DNA of 64,000 nucleotides. Source: JAKACA01 sp050008715. Lineage in GTDB: Bacteria; Actinomycetota; Acidimicrobiia; Acidimicrobiales; Bog-793. Under the pieces are notes generated by a model. It had not been told where the DNA came from, searched no databases, and saw nothing but the letters and a program-made list of their open reading frames with translations. This document shows positions 40,750 to 48,879 of the stretch, piece by piece (the stretch's first letter is position 1; each line of letters opens with the position of its first letter). Location of the stretch: the NCBI GenBank assembly GCA_050008715.1, contig JBEKMC010000005.1, positions 1 through 64,000 of the forward strand, given 5' to 3'. The translations under genes and the position numbers were made by a program.

Positions 40750-41931
40750 TCAGGCGCGGTGACCCCGGGCCGGCTCGAGGAGCGGGGCGAGCGAACGCAC
40801 TTGCACGGTGTCGCTCGCGTTGCCGAGGAACGGGAGGCCCCAGTTCATCTCGATCGTCTGCAGCAGGGAGTAGTGGTTGGTCGGTGCTGAATCAGTGCGT
40901 CCCCTCGCGCCGTTCCTCGCCACGACGATCATCGGCACATGACCGCCACCGTAGAGGGTGCCGCCGGCTAGGTCGCCGCCGCCGCCAGTAGCCGGGTTCG
41001 GTGCCGTCGTAGGCAGCACCGGCGAGTCGCAACAACCGCTGTCGTCCGTCGGTCCATAGGGCGACGCGTCCTCATAGCCACCTTCGTCCCACATGACGAA
41101 GATGGCCGAGTTGCCCGTCCAGGCCGGCGACTTCATGATCGCCGTCACCCAGGTGTTCAGGAACGAGTCGCCATCCTGGTAGAGCGTCGCCTGTGCAGGA
41201 TCCGTCGGTGAGTTCGGGTAGGGGCATGCTGGAGCGCCGCCGTGCATGTCGCTACAGATGTTGGGCGTGATCCACGAGAACTGCGACACGTTGCCGTCTT
41301 TGAGGTCGGCGCTCAACTGGGTGAGCGGGACGACCTTGTCCGCCCGCTTCGGGTTGTCGAAGACGTCCGGGTACTGCATGAAGGGGTTGTGCTTCCGGAC
41401 GTACAGCGCAGTTCCCGTGTCGTTGTTGGTGCAGTCAGGGTCGTTGGTGCAGTCCCCGTAGTTACCGGCGTAGCCGACCGTCGGCATCGACTCCATGTAA
41501 CCCTTCCAGCTGACGCCTGCACGGTCGAGCTGGTCCACGAGGTTCAGGTGGTTGAAGTACCCCTCGTCTGCTTGAGCCTCGTCGTCGGCGTTGGAACCCC
41601 ACGTGCTTCCGCTCGTCACCGCGACGTAGTTGGGAAGGCTCGTGTGGGTCACCCCGTAGTAATTGGTCTCGAGACCGTAGGTCGTAGCCAATCCTTGGAT
41701 GAAGGTCGTGTTCGGGTTGGCGGAGCTGAGCAGGTCCGAATACGACGTGTTCTCCATCATGATCACAAACACGTGGTTCATGTGGGGGAACGGACTATGG
41801 CCGTGGCCGTGGTGTGCGGGCGCGCTGGCGCTCGGGCCGGAGGCGATAGCCGGCACGCTGAGCCCAGCGCCCAGTCCCAGGAGGACCGATGCGCCGGCAA
41901 CCAGTGCGGCGCTGTGAAGGCGAATACGCAT
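40750..41931 (-). CDS. Secreted phosphoesterase (acid phosphatase/phospholipase C superfamily)
   Basis: 393 aa. The signal peptide (MRIRLHSAALVAGASVLLGL) is followed by a His/Pro-rich start of the mature part (HHGHGHSPFP). The core is alkaline-phosphatase-like: VFVIMMENTSYSDLL with the metal-binding Glu-Asn, YGVTHTSLPNYVAVTSG, IFVMWDEGG, and GGGHVPMIVVA with the late metal-binding His. The family hydrolyses phosphate monoesters or phospholipids outside the cell. Several Cys pairs occur (DCTNDPDC). ATG 41931 is selected because longer readings have no signal peptide at the N-terminus. Confidence 0.87.
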   Translation of the reverse strand: MRIRLHSAALVAGASVLLGLGAGLSVPAIASGPSASAPAHHGHGHSPFPHMNHVFVIMMENTSYSDLLSSANPNTTFIQGLATTYGLETNYYGVTHTSLPNYVAVTSGSTWGSNADDEAQADEGYFNHLNLVDQLDRAGVSWKGYMESMPTVGYAGNYGDCTNDPDCTNNDTGTALYVRKHNPFMQYPDVFDNPKRADKVVPLTQLSADLKDGNVSQFSWITPNICSDMHGGAPACPYPNSPTDPAQATLYQDGDSFLNTWVTAIMKSPAWTGNSAIFVMWDEGGYEDASPYGPTDDSGCCDSPVLPTTAPNPATGGGGDLAGGTLYGGGHVPMIVVARNGARGRTDSAPTNHYSLLQTIEMNWGLPFLGNASDTVQVRSLAPLLEPARGHRA

Positions 41932-42130
41932 GGATGCTCCTCTCGCTGAACAGGGCACGGCGCGAGCGGGAGCCCAACCGTCGGCAACGGCCCGCGTTCG
42001 CTTGTCTACCGCGGGACTTGGACGGATGCAATGGCCAAGTTGAAGAGGCGCGCACCACCATGTCGGTAGCCGTGGTGCCCGCGGTGATGATCGAGACGGG
42101 GCTGAATCGGCACGACCTCGGTGGCCTGAC

Positions 42131-42709
42131 CTACGGGATGCGGCGCCCCGAGTACGCCGCCAGCTTGTCCACGGCCCGTGCGTCGGATCCACACTCGACG
42201 ACGGCGGCGAACGGGATCTCACCGCCCCGTGGCTCCGCCGGGAGCATCTGGAGAGTGAAGTCGTGAATAGCTGCGGCAAGATCGTCGTCGAGCAACGCTT
42301 CCTGGCCGGTTGCCGTAGCGATGTCCCACGTGTGCAATACCGACTCCAGCGTGTAGATCTGAACAACAGCGGCGCCGGGTAACGTCGCCCACGGAAGCGT
42401 GATCATCCGCCCGAGCAGGTCATCGTCCGCGACGGCGGCAAGTGCCCTCTCCCTCGCCGCTTCGAACGCCGCCGCGAAACCCCCCTCCGGCTCCTCACTC
42501 GTCTCCGGTATCTCCGGCGTCTCCTGTTCCGAGAGAGCCAGGCCGACCCTGTCCACTGCGCCGGTCAAATGGTTGATGACTGCGGCGACGTTGTATTCAA
42601 CGCAAGGAGTCGCGTCGGCAAGCTGGCCCGGCTTGACGCCGGCAATCACCGCCGCAGCCTGGGCAAGGGAGCGGGCCAAGTTCTGACGGGGGTCGGGCGC
42701 ATCGGTCAT
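42131..42709 (-). CDS. TIGR03086-type DinB-fold protein
   Basis: 192-aa four-helix protein of the group related to mycothiol-dependent maleylpyruvate isomerase. The His/Asp/Glu pattern (ADATPCVEYNVAAVINHLTG, YTLESVLHTWDIATATG, AGVKPGQLAD) could bind one divalent metal: His in INHLTG, and His and Asp in LHTWD. A detoxifying transferase using mycothiol is the usual guess for the family. It diverges from a WYL regulator across 97 bp containing a palindrome, so it is probably the regulator's target. The tail contains FAAVVECGSDARAVDKLAAY. Confidence 0.85.
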   Translation of the reverse strand: MTDAPDPRQNLARSLAQAAAVIAGVKPGQLADATPCVEYNVAAVINHLTGAVDRVGLALSEQETPEIPETSEEPEGGFAAAFEAARERALAAVADDDLLGRMITLPWATLPGAAVVQIYTLESVLHTWDIATATGQEALLDDDLAAAIHDFTLQMLPAEPRGGEIPFAAVVECGSDARAVDKLAAYSGRRIP

Positions 42710-42768
42710 TTGCGTTGCCTCACTTTCGAAGTGGGTTCGACGACGCCGTCACCATAAGACATATAAGT

Positions 42769-42783
42769 GGACACCTAATGTCC
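42769..42783. promoter_or_regulatory. Palindromic candidate operator between the DinB-fold gene and WYL gene
   Basis: GGACA-CCTAA-TGTCC is a perfect inverted repeat with a 5-bp centre in the 97-bp divergent interval. A related half-site, GACAT, lies at 42758-42762. The sequence is AT-rich for this genome (ATATAAG just upstream), so the two divergent promoters are probably here. It is a likely binding site for the WYL regulator itself. Confidence 0.5.
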
Positions 42784-42806
42784 TATTTCCCCCGTATCCT
42801 GAAAAG

Positions 42807-43802
42807 ATGCGAGCCGAGCGACTCGTCGCCATCGTCCTACTCCTTCAGACACATCGTCAGCTCAGTGCCGGCGACCTCGCCGCGCGCCTCGAAGTGTCCG
42901 AGCGCACGATTCGGCGTGACCTCGATTCGCTCTGCTACGCCGGCTTGCCGCTCTACAGCCAGCGCGGGCGGGGTGGGGGTTGGGCGCTCCTCGACGGCCA
43001 CAAGATCAACCTTTCCGGCATGACGGCATCTGAGGCACAGGCTCTGTTGCTCGTCGCCGGGCCCCAGGCGCTGGCGGACCTAGGGGTTGAGGAGGGCGTC
43101 CGCTCGGCGCTGCGCAAACTCCTTGCAGCCTTGCCTGAGCCCACGAGAGAGCGGGCGCTGCTGGCCCAGGCAGCGGTCCATGTCGATCCGGCCAAGTGGG
43201 GCCGGCAATCTGAGCCGGCACCACTGCTCGCCAAGCTGCGAGATGCCGTCGTCAACGGCCTGGAGATCGAGATGACCTACACAAAGCCGGCGGCGCACCC
43301 GACGAAGCGACTCCTGGACCCCTATGGCCTGGTCGCCAAGAACGGCGTTTGGTACCTCGTGGCCGGCGGGCAGTCCGGGGTAAGGACCTTCCGGGTGTCC
43401 AGAGTGAGCGACGTGGAGGCGACGGGCCGCAAGGCGGAAAAGCCGGAGGGTTTCGATTTGGAAGCCACCTGGGAAGCCGTGACACGGCGGATGACCGAGC
43501 GGATGCCGGCGCTCGAAGTTGACTTCACCGTTCATCCCGACGCAGCGAGGTGGGTAGAAACGTCGATGGCCTGGCTGATCAGTGTCGAGAAGTTGGACGC
43601 CGCCGGCGACACGGTCCGCTACAGGGCAGCCTTCCCGAGCGCTGCAGCGGCTGCTGCCGAGCTCGCTCGCTTCGGCGACCAGGTGACGATCGTGTCGCCG
43701 ACCGAGGTGAAGATCGAGCTCGCCCGCCTGGGGCGTGCTCTCCTGGCCGCCAACGACTCAGGTGGCGTGACACTTACCGGCGGATATCCCTTAACTGTAT
43801 AA
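42807..43802 (+). CDS. WYL-domain transcriptional regulator, copy 2, with IS-altered C-terminus
   Basis: 331-aa regulator. The helix-turn-helix is in LSAGDLAARLEVSERTIRRD, the WYL region reads KRLLDPYGLVAKNGVWYLVA then GVRTFRVSRVSDVEA. The gene originally ended at the codon ACC of the target site, followed by TGA (now at 45235-45237). The IS insertion moved the stop away, and translation now runs seven residues (GGYPLTV) into the left inverted repeat before TAA. The original product was 324 aa, so most likely function is retained. It diverges from the DinB-fold gene. Confidence 0.88.
   Translation: MRAERLVAIVLLLQTHRQLSAGDLAARLEVSERTIRRDLDSLCYAGLPLYSQRGRGGGWALLDGHKINLSGMTASEAQALLLVAGPQALADLGVEEGVRSALRKLLAALPEPTRERALLAQAAVHVDPAKWGRQSEPAPLLAKLRDAVVNGLEIEMTYTKPAAHPTKRLLDPYGLVAKNGVWYLVAGGQSGVRTFRVSRVSDVEATGRKAEKPEGFDLEATWEAVTRRMTERMPALEVDFTVHPDAARWVETSMAWLISVEKLDAAGDTVRYRAAFPSAAAAAAELARFGDQVTIVSPTEVKIELARLGRALLAANDSGGVTLTGGYPLTV
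43771..43778 (+). repeat. Left target-site duplication of the IS element
   Basis: CACTTACC, identical to the 8 bp at 45227-45234. Eight-bp duplications are the rule for IS1595-family elements. Confidence 0.93.
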
Positions 43803-43808
43803 GTGCAG
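43779..43808 (+). repeat. Left inverted repeat of the IS element
   Basis: GGCGGATATCCCTT then AACTGTATAAGTGCAG. Matches the right end over 29 of 30 positions. It supplies the TAA stop now used by the WYL regulator gene (43800-43802). Confidence 0.93.
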
Positions 43809-43832
43809 GTAATAGGGTTCCCTTGGAGGGAG

Positions 43833-43994
43833 ATGGAACAGGAACCGACCACGAACGGCCACACGCAGGAGACGCAGCCCAAGAAGGGCAAGCCTGCCCG
43901 CATCCCGGTACCGAAGCGGAAGGACGTCTTCCGTGACTTCTCCAAGGTGGCGAAGCCAAGGAAGCGACCCTCACGGGACGAACCCGGCAAGTAA
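43833..43994 (+). CDS. Small basic protein encoded by the IS element
   Basis: 53 aa, no family recognised. GGAGGGAG lies directly before ATG 43833. The product is very hydrophilic and basic (KKGKPARIPVPKRKDVFRDF, KVAKPRKRPSRDE), consistent with nucleic-acid binding or disorder. It points toward the minus-strand small gene within the element. It could also be spurious, but the start signal is strong. Confidence 0.5.
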   Translation: MEQEPTTNGHTQETQPKKGKPARIPVPKRKDVFRDFSKVAKPRKRPSRDEPGK

Positions 43995-44008
43995 GGGCAG
44001 CCGTTCGT

Positions 44009-44179
44009 TCACAGAAGGTCGATGGACAGGTGGGTGTCGGCAGCCTCTTTCGCTTCTCGCTCCGTTCGATACCGCCGCCCACCGAACGAAGCAGCACCGC
44101 AAATGCAGCGCCACTCCCATAACGACCGACGCCACGGTCTGCGCCTCTCCACGATCTCGATGGCGTGGGATTCGCTCAT
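44009..44179 (-). CDS. Small Cys-containing protein coupled to the transposase gene
   Basis: 56 aa. ATG 44179 overlaps the transposase stop codon (ATGA), so the two are co-translated. The pattern W-x-W-x-C-x-C-G-x-A then R-x3-EREAKEAADTH recalls short actinobacterial proteins with a Cys-x-Cys-Gly turn. It may be a passenger or an accessory to transposition. No family name is certain. Confidence 0.6.
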   Translation of the reverse strand: MSESHAIEIVERRRPWRRSLWEWRCICGAASFGGRRYRTEREAKEAADTHLSIDLL

Positions 44180-45179
44180 CTGCTCATCAGGGCGGCGCGG
44201 CAGATCAAGTCCTGGAACAACTGCTTGCGGTTGTTGCCCCTGCCACCAGGGCCGCGGCGGTTGTACCGCCACGCGTACTCGTTCAGATACCCCTGGAGCC
44301 AGTTCTCGGAGACGTGGAAGTGAGTACCCGAGATGCCTCGCTTCACCAGCGACCAGAAGCCGTCGATGGTCTGCGTGTGGGTATCCCCGCTCGCGTAGAC
44401 GGCCGCCGAGTACTGAATCTTCTGGTGGCACCAGCCCTCTTTCTCCAGGTGGTCGTAGATGCGAGCGTCGTCCGTGTAGAGCTTCGTCCCTGGCTCAATG
44501 TCCACCAGGATGTACTTCTGGCCGGCGAGCAGCATCTGGCGAGGCACGACGTAGGCCCTGACACTTCCGCCACGCTCGACCATGCCGAAGACGGGCACCT
44601 TGTGGGCCTTGGACCACTTCTGCGCGGCGACCTTGCGAAGGGCAGCATTCGCCCACGCGGCACGGTCCGACTGCCGTGGCTTGCGGCCTACGTACATCTC
44701 GTCCATCTCGACTTCGCCGCGAAGCTGCCCTCGTCGTCGTCCTGAGTCATCAGTTGGTTGCGAATGAGCGTGAACATGCGCCACGCCGTCTTGTAGGTCA
44801 CGCCCAGCTCGCGCTCCAGTTGCTTGGCAGAGATGCCGCACCGAGTGCTGGTCATGAGGTACATCGCGTAGAACCAGAGCTGGAGCGACGTGGACGACTT
44901 GTGAAAGATCGTTCCGGCTGTCGGGTGGACGTGGTGCCCACACTGAGTGCAGGTCCACGACTGGCGCTGCTGCTTCGTCTCGTACCGCTTGAAATCGGTA
45001 AGGCACTCACACTTCTCGCATTGCGCCTCAGTACCGGCGTCGCTGGTCGCGTAGCGAGTGCGCCACAGCCAGACGAGGCAAGCCTCTTCATCAGGAAAGT
45101 CACGGTTGAACTCCACCAGCGAATACGAAGATTCGGAGGCGACAGACACCGTGGGCGACTTGCGATTGCCGGGCGCCAT
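44176..45179 (-). pseudogene. IS1595-family transposase (ISXO2-like DDE), one frameshift
   Basis: About 334 aa if the frame is restored. The N-terminal part from ATG 45179 has a zinc ribbon (CEKCECLTDF and TCTQCGHHVHPTAGT) and a helix-turn-helix region (ISAKQLERELGVTYKTAWRM). At 44728-44730 a G-run (minus strand) appears one base short: the frame changes by -1 from DDDEG to GQLRGEVEMDEMYVG. The C-terminal part carries the DDE-type catalytic domain: the first Asp in EMDEMYVGRK, the second in LYTDDARIY, and IDGFWSLVKRG followed by SENWLQGYLNEYAWRYNRR. No slippery heptamer is seen at the junction, so mutation or read error is more likely than programmed frameshifting. Confidence 0.85.
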
Positions 45180-45196
45180 GAGAACATTATGACACG

Positions 45197-45226
45197 CTGC
45201 ACTTATACAGTCAAGGGATATCCGCC
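45197..45226 (-). repeat. Right inverted repeat of the IS element
   Basis: Reverse complement begins GGCGGATATCCCTT and matches the left repeat at 29 of 30 positions. The transposase gene starts 18 bp inside it. Confidence 0.93.
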
Positions 45227-45234
45227 CACTTACC
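45227..45234 (+). repeat. Right target-site duplication of the IS element
   Basis: CACTTACC, identical to 43771-43778. It contains the TAA stop of the membrane protein gene on the minus strand (45232-45230), and the former TGA stop of the WYL gene follows at once. Confidence 0.93.
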
Positions 45235-46639
45235 TGACGATCGCCCGCTGCACACGATCGGCAAGAGCTGCCGGTGTCGGACCGACAGCCACCGTGGGAG
45301 GCAGCCGCGGAACCCAGCTTGCTATTCCCAGTATCAGTAGCAGCGCCAGGCCAATGCGGCGGTGGAGTGCCAGTCGCCCGCCCGCCGACGCGCGTGCCCC
45401 CTGCCGGAGTCCGTCAACCAAGAGCGGAACCGCCATGGCGACTGCTAAAGATACATAGAGCCCGAATCGCAACGGTACAAACTCACCACCGAGCGGCATG
45501 TGTGTCAGAGCTGCCTCCGGGAGAGGAAACCGATGTCCCCCGATCAGTAACTGCGGACCTAGAGCTAGCACGGCGGCGGCGGCTGCGACGGCGCACCAAG
45601 CAGCCGCAACAGTGGAGCAGCGGGTTCGCCAGAGTCCCCATATCAAGAGAATAAGGATTGGTATTCCGACGTAGAGGCCCTCCTCGACCACCCCGAGACC
45701 CTCGACTGTCTTGAGGCCGACAAATCTCGAAGAGTTCGGCGACACGAAGTTCAGAAGAGTGCCCGCGTGCGTGGCAGGATCGATCGTTTGACGGATGATG
45801 CGGCCAGGCAGCCTGAGCATGCCCCACAGAAGGAAGCCAACATACGGGAGGACGGTGGCAATCCCGATAACAGTCGTCTGCGTTGCTCGCTTCCACCAAC
45901 TTCTCCAAGTGGTGCGATGGTAGAGCCCACAACACACGGCGAGCACACCGGTCATGAGGGCGAGACTCCCGAACATCTCGGTTGAGATCAGAAGAACCCC
46001 GAGCCAACACGCACCCAACGCCAGCCCAGCTCGAGCGACGTTCCATCGCCGTCTGCCCCAAGCCTCATGTAGGGCGATGGCCGATAGGGGCAGAGTCGGA
46101 AATACCGCAAGTGACGGGTGCGCCAAGCTTTGTCCGTAGACGTACGGCGAAGCCAAGAGCAGGAGGCCACCGAATATCCCGAGAGCCCGACTCTTGACCC
46201 AGTGGCACACGGATAGGTACCCCGCCCACGCCGTAGCCGCCATGCCGAGCGTCATGACGACGTTGTAATCGAGCGCCGGGCCTCCGAGAAGAAGAAAGGG
46301 CCACCCAAAGAGGCCGAGGAGAGGCGACAAGGGATTCCAGGCGATGTCCGACCCGGTCGGGAACGAAAGAACCCGGCTATAGAGAGGATCGATATGGTGG
46401 GTCAGAGCATGCGGTGTCCACGCCAGCAGCCACATCGCGCTGACGTTGTCACCCGTAGTGAGCCCGCCAAGACCAGCGATCACGGATGTTGGATGTGTCC
46501 ACACCCGGTACTGAAAGAGACCGCTGACGACGATGTAGCCAGCCAATATCAGGACACTTGACTTCCAGGATCGAGTGACTCCATCCCCAGGATTGCCACC
46601 CGCTTCAGGCGAGGTATCCGGATCCAAAGGTCGACTCAA
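45230..46639 (-). CDS. Polytopic membrane protein, GT-C glycosyltransferase-like
   Basis: 469 aa with about eleven hydrophobic segments. The first outer loop has GDNVSAMWLLAWTPHAL, HHIDPLYSRVLSFPTGSDIA and WNPLSPLLGLFGWP; this kind of long loop with acidic and aromatic residues after the first helix is typical of GT-C-type glycosyltransferases and related lipid-linked sugar transferases. Later loops hold AHPSLAVFPTLPL and LNFVSPNSSRFVG. No single catalytic residue can be named. Its stop codon lies in the IS target duplication, but the reading is unchanged by the insertion. It converges on the WYL gene, now separated from it by the IS. Confidence 0.7.
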   Translation of the reverse strand: MSRPLDPDTSPEAGGNPGDGVTRSWKSSVLILAGYIVVSGLFQYRVWTHPTSVIAGLGGLTTGDNVSAMWLLAWTPHALTHHIDPLYSRVLSFPTGSDIAWNPLSPLLGLFGWPFLLLGGPALDYNVVMTLGMAATAWAGYLSVCHWVKSRALGIFGGLLLLASPYVYGQSLAHPSLAVFPTLPLSAIALHEAWGRRRWNVARAGLALGACWLGVLLISTEMFGSLALMTGVLAVCCGLYHRTTWRSWWKRATQTTVIGIATVLPYVGFLLWGMLRLPGRIIRQTIDPATHAGTLLNFVSPNSSRFVGLKTVEGLGVVEEGLYVGIPILILLIWGLWRTRCSTVAAAWCAVAAAAAVLALGPQLLIGGHRFPLPEAALTHMPLGGEFVPLRFGLYVSLAVAMAVPLLVDGLRQGARASAGGRLALHRRIGLALLLILGIASWVPRLPPTVAVGPTPAALADRVQRAIVR

Positions 46640-46668
46640 TTCGCGTCACCTCCGAGCTCCGTGACGAG

Positions 46669-47565
46669 TCAGCTGGACCTGAGCGCCGGCAAGTCTTCCG
46701 ACACGAAGGCGAGTAGCTCGTCGATTGAGCGTTCGGGTCCACCGACCGGCGGCCAGCCGGTCGCGATGCACTCGTCAAAGCCGAGCTCGGACATCCGTGT
46801 CACCAGCTCAGCCAGCTCTTGCCTGTTGGTTGGCTCCATGCCGGCAACGAAGTCGAAGACGATCGACTTTCCCACCTCGCCACTCCGGCCGTGCAGGGCG
46901 CAGCGCTCCTCGAACTGCTCGATCAGACGGCCAAGGGCCCCGTCGAGATCGTCAGCGGTTTCCACGCCGGGTGGGTAGTAGAGGTTCCACTGATCGCCGA
47001 GCCGCGCGGCCAGGTCGATCAAGCGGGGCCCCTGACCGCCGATGATGATCGGAGGTCGAGGGACTTGCACGCACGGAGTCGACAGAAGCACCGACTCTGG
47101 CGATTGGCGGCCTGGTGTCATCGGTACTGCCGCCAACGGCAGGGGCTCGCCGTCGAGGAGCTTGATCAGGGAGTCGAGGCCCTCCTCGAGACGGTCGGCG
47201 AGCGCCGGGCCCCGCTCGAATACCGAGCTCGCTGAACGACATACGGACGCGCCTCCCATACCGAGACCAAGGTTGAGCCGTCCGTTGCTGATCCCGTCGA
47301 GCGTCGTGGTGAGGCGCGCCATTCGTAGCGGCGAGTGCAGTACGAAGTTGGAGACGAGCGGCCCGATCCGACATCGGCTCGTTGTCACCGCCATGGCAGC
47401 GAGCAGGGTCCAGCCGTCGAACCAGAGGGAGTTGACGTCGAACGGGTTTGCGAGGTGGTCGGCGACCCAAACCGAATCCGCGCCCGCTTCGTCGAATCGC
47501 CGGGCCCAATCGAGCACCTCAGCCGGTGAGTGATCTTGGGCGAGCAGGACGCCGAACGAGGTCAT
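46669..47565 (-). CDS. LLM-class (F420-dependent) oxidoreductase
   Basis: 298-aa TIM-barrel protein of the luciferase-like family. ADSVWVADHLANPFDVNSLW and GRLNLGLGMGGASVC are typical, IIIGGQGPRLIDLAARLGDQ matches the phosphate-binding region. In actinobacteria such proteins usually use coenzyme F420 in hydride transfer. The 29-bp gap to the membrane protein gene in the same direction suggests co-transcription. Substrate is unknown. Confidence 0.87.
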   Translation of the reverse strand: MTSFGVLLAQDHSPAEVLDWARRFDEAGADSVWVADHLANPFDVNSLWFDGWTLLAAMAVTTSRCRIGPLVSNFVLHSPLRMARLTTTLDGISNGRLNLGLGMGGASVCRSASSVFERGPALADRLEEGLDSLIKLLDGEPLPLAAVPMTPGRQSPESVLLSTPCVQVPRPPIIIGGQGPRLIDLAARLGDQWNLYYPPGVETADDLDGALGRLIEQFEERCALHGRSGEVGKSIVFDFVAGMEPTNRQELAELVTRMSELGFDECIATGWPPVGGPERSIDELLAFVSEDLPALRSS

Positions 47566-47729
47566 CGCCGGATGCTAAGCGCAGGACGGCCGGACGGGGA
47601 CACCGGGCAGTTCGTCGCGGCGGCCGGGACGAGGAGACTGGACGCGAACGCCTCGTTGTTCGGGGGTCTGTTCGAGGAGCATGGTGAGCGCTCTTCCGCC
47701 CCACGCCCTCAGCTGGTTGAATCGGGCTC

Positions 47730-48131
47730 ATGAGTCCACAGGTGAACCTCGATTCTGTACGTACCTTTCTCGAAAGGCCGAGCCGCGCAGTACTCGCAAC
47801 TCTCGGACCGACTGGTGGGCCCCACCTGGTGGTGGTCGACTACCTCGTCGTCGACGATGCCGTCTTGCTCAACGGGCGACTCGACCGGCGTTGGGTGGCC
47901 AACCTCCGCCGAGACCCTCGTGCCACGGCGTTAGTCCACGATCTTCACGTCGTGCAGCATTGGGTGAGCATCGGCGGGTCGGTCGAGCTCGTGCGCGAAG
48001 GCGACGACGCCTCCGTCGAGGACGCCAAGACGCTGGCGCGGCGCTACGGGGACGATCCCGAGCTGTTCAACGGACAACACCGGGTCACGTGGCGCCTTGT
48101 CCCTGAGCGAGTCTTCGAAAGGACCATCTGA
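47730..48131 (+). CDS. PPOX-class F420-dependent or flavin-dependent protein
   Basis: 133-aa split-barrel protein of the pyridoxamine 5'-phosphate oxidase superfamily. RAVLATLGPTGGPHLVVVDY is the usual first strand pair, and DRRWVANLRRDPRATALVHD is the phosphate-contact part. The group includes F420-dependent reductases and haem or flavin binders. Its 3' end overlaps the opposite yceH gene by 47 bp. ATG 47730 follows GGGCTC with no strong ribosome site. Confidence 0.83.
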   Translation: MSPQVNLDSVRTFLERPSRAVLATLGPTGGPHLVVVDYLVVDDAVLLNGRLDRRWVANLRRDPRATALVHDLHVVQHWVSIGGSVELVREGDDASVEDAKTLARRYGDDPELFNGQHRVTWRLVPERVFERTI

Positions 48132-48774
48132 GGGCTGGCAAGGCGGCGCTGGACGATCTGTGACTCAGAAACGCGCCGACATTGACAGGGAGGGTCGGCG
48201 CACGATGGGCGCTCGCCGGTCGTCCTGTGTCGGCATCGACATGGGGAGCTGCGGGATCACTCGACGCGAGCCTCTGCTTCCATCGCTCTTCCTTCTGGCC
48301 GGGACGCCGCGGAAGTTTCTGCACGAGCGACTCAGGCAGGCCGCTCATCGTGTCGAGCTCCGCCTCCACGGCGGCGATCGAGTCGAAGGTCGTCATCCGC
48401 TCGGTCCGTGCCCTCAGCTCTCCGCTGGTCTGGGGACCGCGCAACAAGAGGACGGCCACGAGGGCGAGTACCCGCTCGTCGAGGCCTTGCTGCTCGTCGA
48501 GGACGTGGCGATATCTGGTCACCGACCGGCCATGGGAGGGGTGCACGAAGTGAACCAGCCCGGCGGCCTTCAGTGACGTCACGGCCTGCTCGACGAGGTG
48601 CTCGTCGTAAGCGACCACCGGGTCGCGATTGGAGGACTGGTTGCACGCCGAGACCAAGGCGTTCAGCGTGAGGGGGTACTGCTGCGGCATAGTCAGCTGC
48701 TTCTCGATGAGGCAGCCGATCACCCGTCCCTCCGTGAGACTCAGGCGCACGCGCAGAGCATACGGCTGGCTCAC
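48085..48774 (-). CDS. YceH family (DUF480) protein
   Basis: 229 aa. The N-terminal signature RVIGCLIEKQLTMPQQYPLT LNALVSACNQSSNRDP is diagnostic of DUF480, a double winged-helix family. The second half (LLLRGPQTSGELRARTERM, then LESLVQKLPRRPGQKEERW-like) agrees. It is probably DNA-binding; its physiological role is unknown. GTG 48774 is the start. The C-terminal 60 residues are Ala/Ser/Arg-rich and poorly conserved, and its last part overlaps the PPOX gene. Confidence 0.88.
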   Translation of the reverse strand: MSQPYALRVRLSLTEGRVIGCLIEKQLTMPQQYPLTLNALVSACNQSSNRDPVVAYDEHLVEQAVTSLKAAGLVHFVHPSHGRSVTRYRHVLDEQQGLDERVLALVAVLLLRGPQTSGELRARTERMTTFDSIAAVEAELDTMSGLPESLVQKLPRRPGQKEERWKQRLASSDPAAPHVDADTGRPASAHRAPTLPVNVGAFLSHRSSSAALPALRWSFRRLAQGQGAT

Positions 48775-48879
48775 AAGTGACGGCAGTCCGGCGATTGGTC
48801 ACTGAGGCCGACACCCGAACGTCGTGGCGAGCGTTGACGTCGCCGAGTTCCAGCACCCGACTGTTAACATTGAAACTTG

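Larger units (their letters stand above)
43779..45226 (-). mobile_element. IS1595-family insertion sequence, 1448 bp, complete ends
   Basis: Bounded by 30-bp inverted repeats that begin GGCGGATATCCCTT and differ at one position (A/G), flanked by identical 8-bp duplications CACTTACC. Inside are a transposase gene with one frameshift (minus strand), a small gene coupled to it, and a second small gene on the opposite strand. Both repeats and the duplication are intact, so insertion is recent, but the transposase frameshift implies it may no longer move by itself. Confidence 0.93.

Noticed and set aside
43779..43808. attC or integron-like site in the inverted repeat region
   Set aside because: The sequence is explained by the IS ends and target duplication; no integrase or cassette structure is present.
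44735..44760. Programmed frameshift in the IS transposase
   Set aside because: No A6/G-type slippery heptamer or following stem was seen; loss of one G in a run is simpler.
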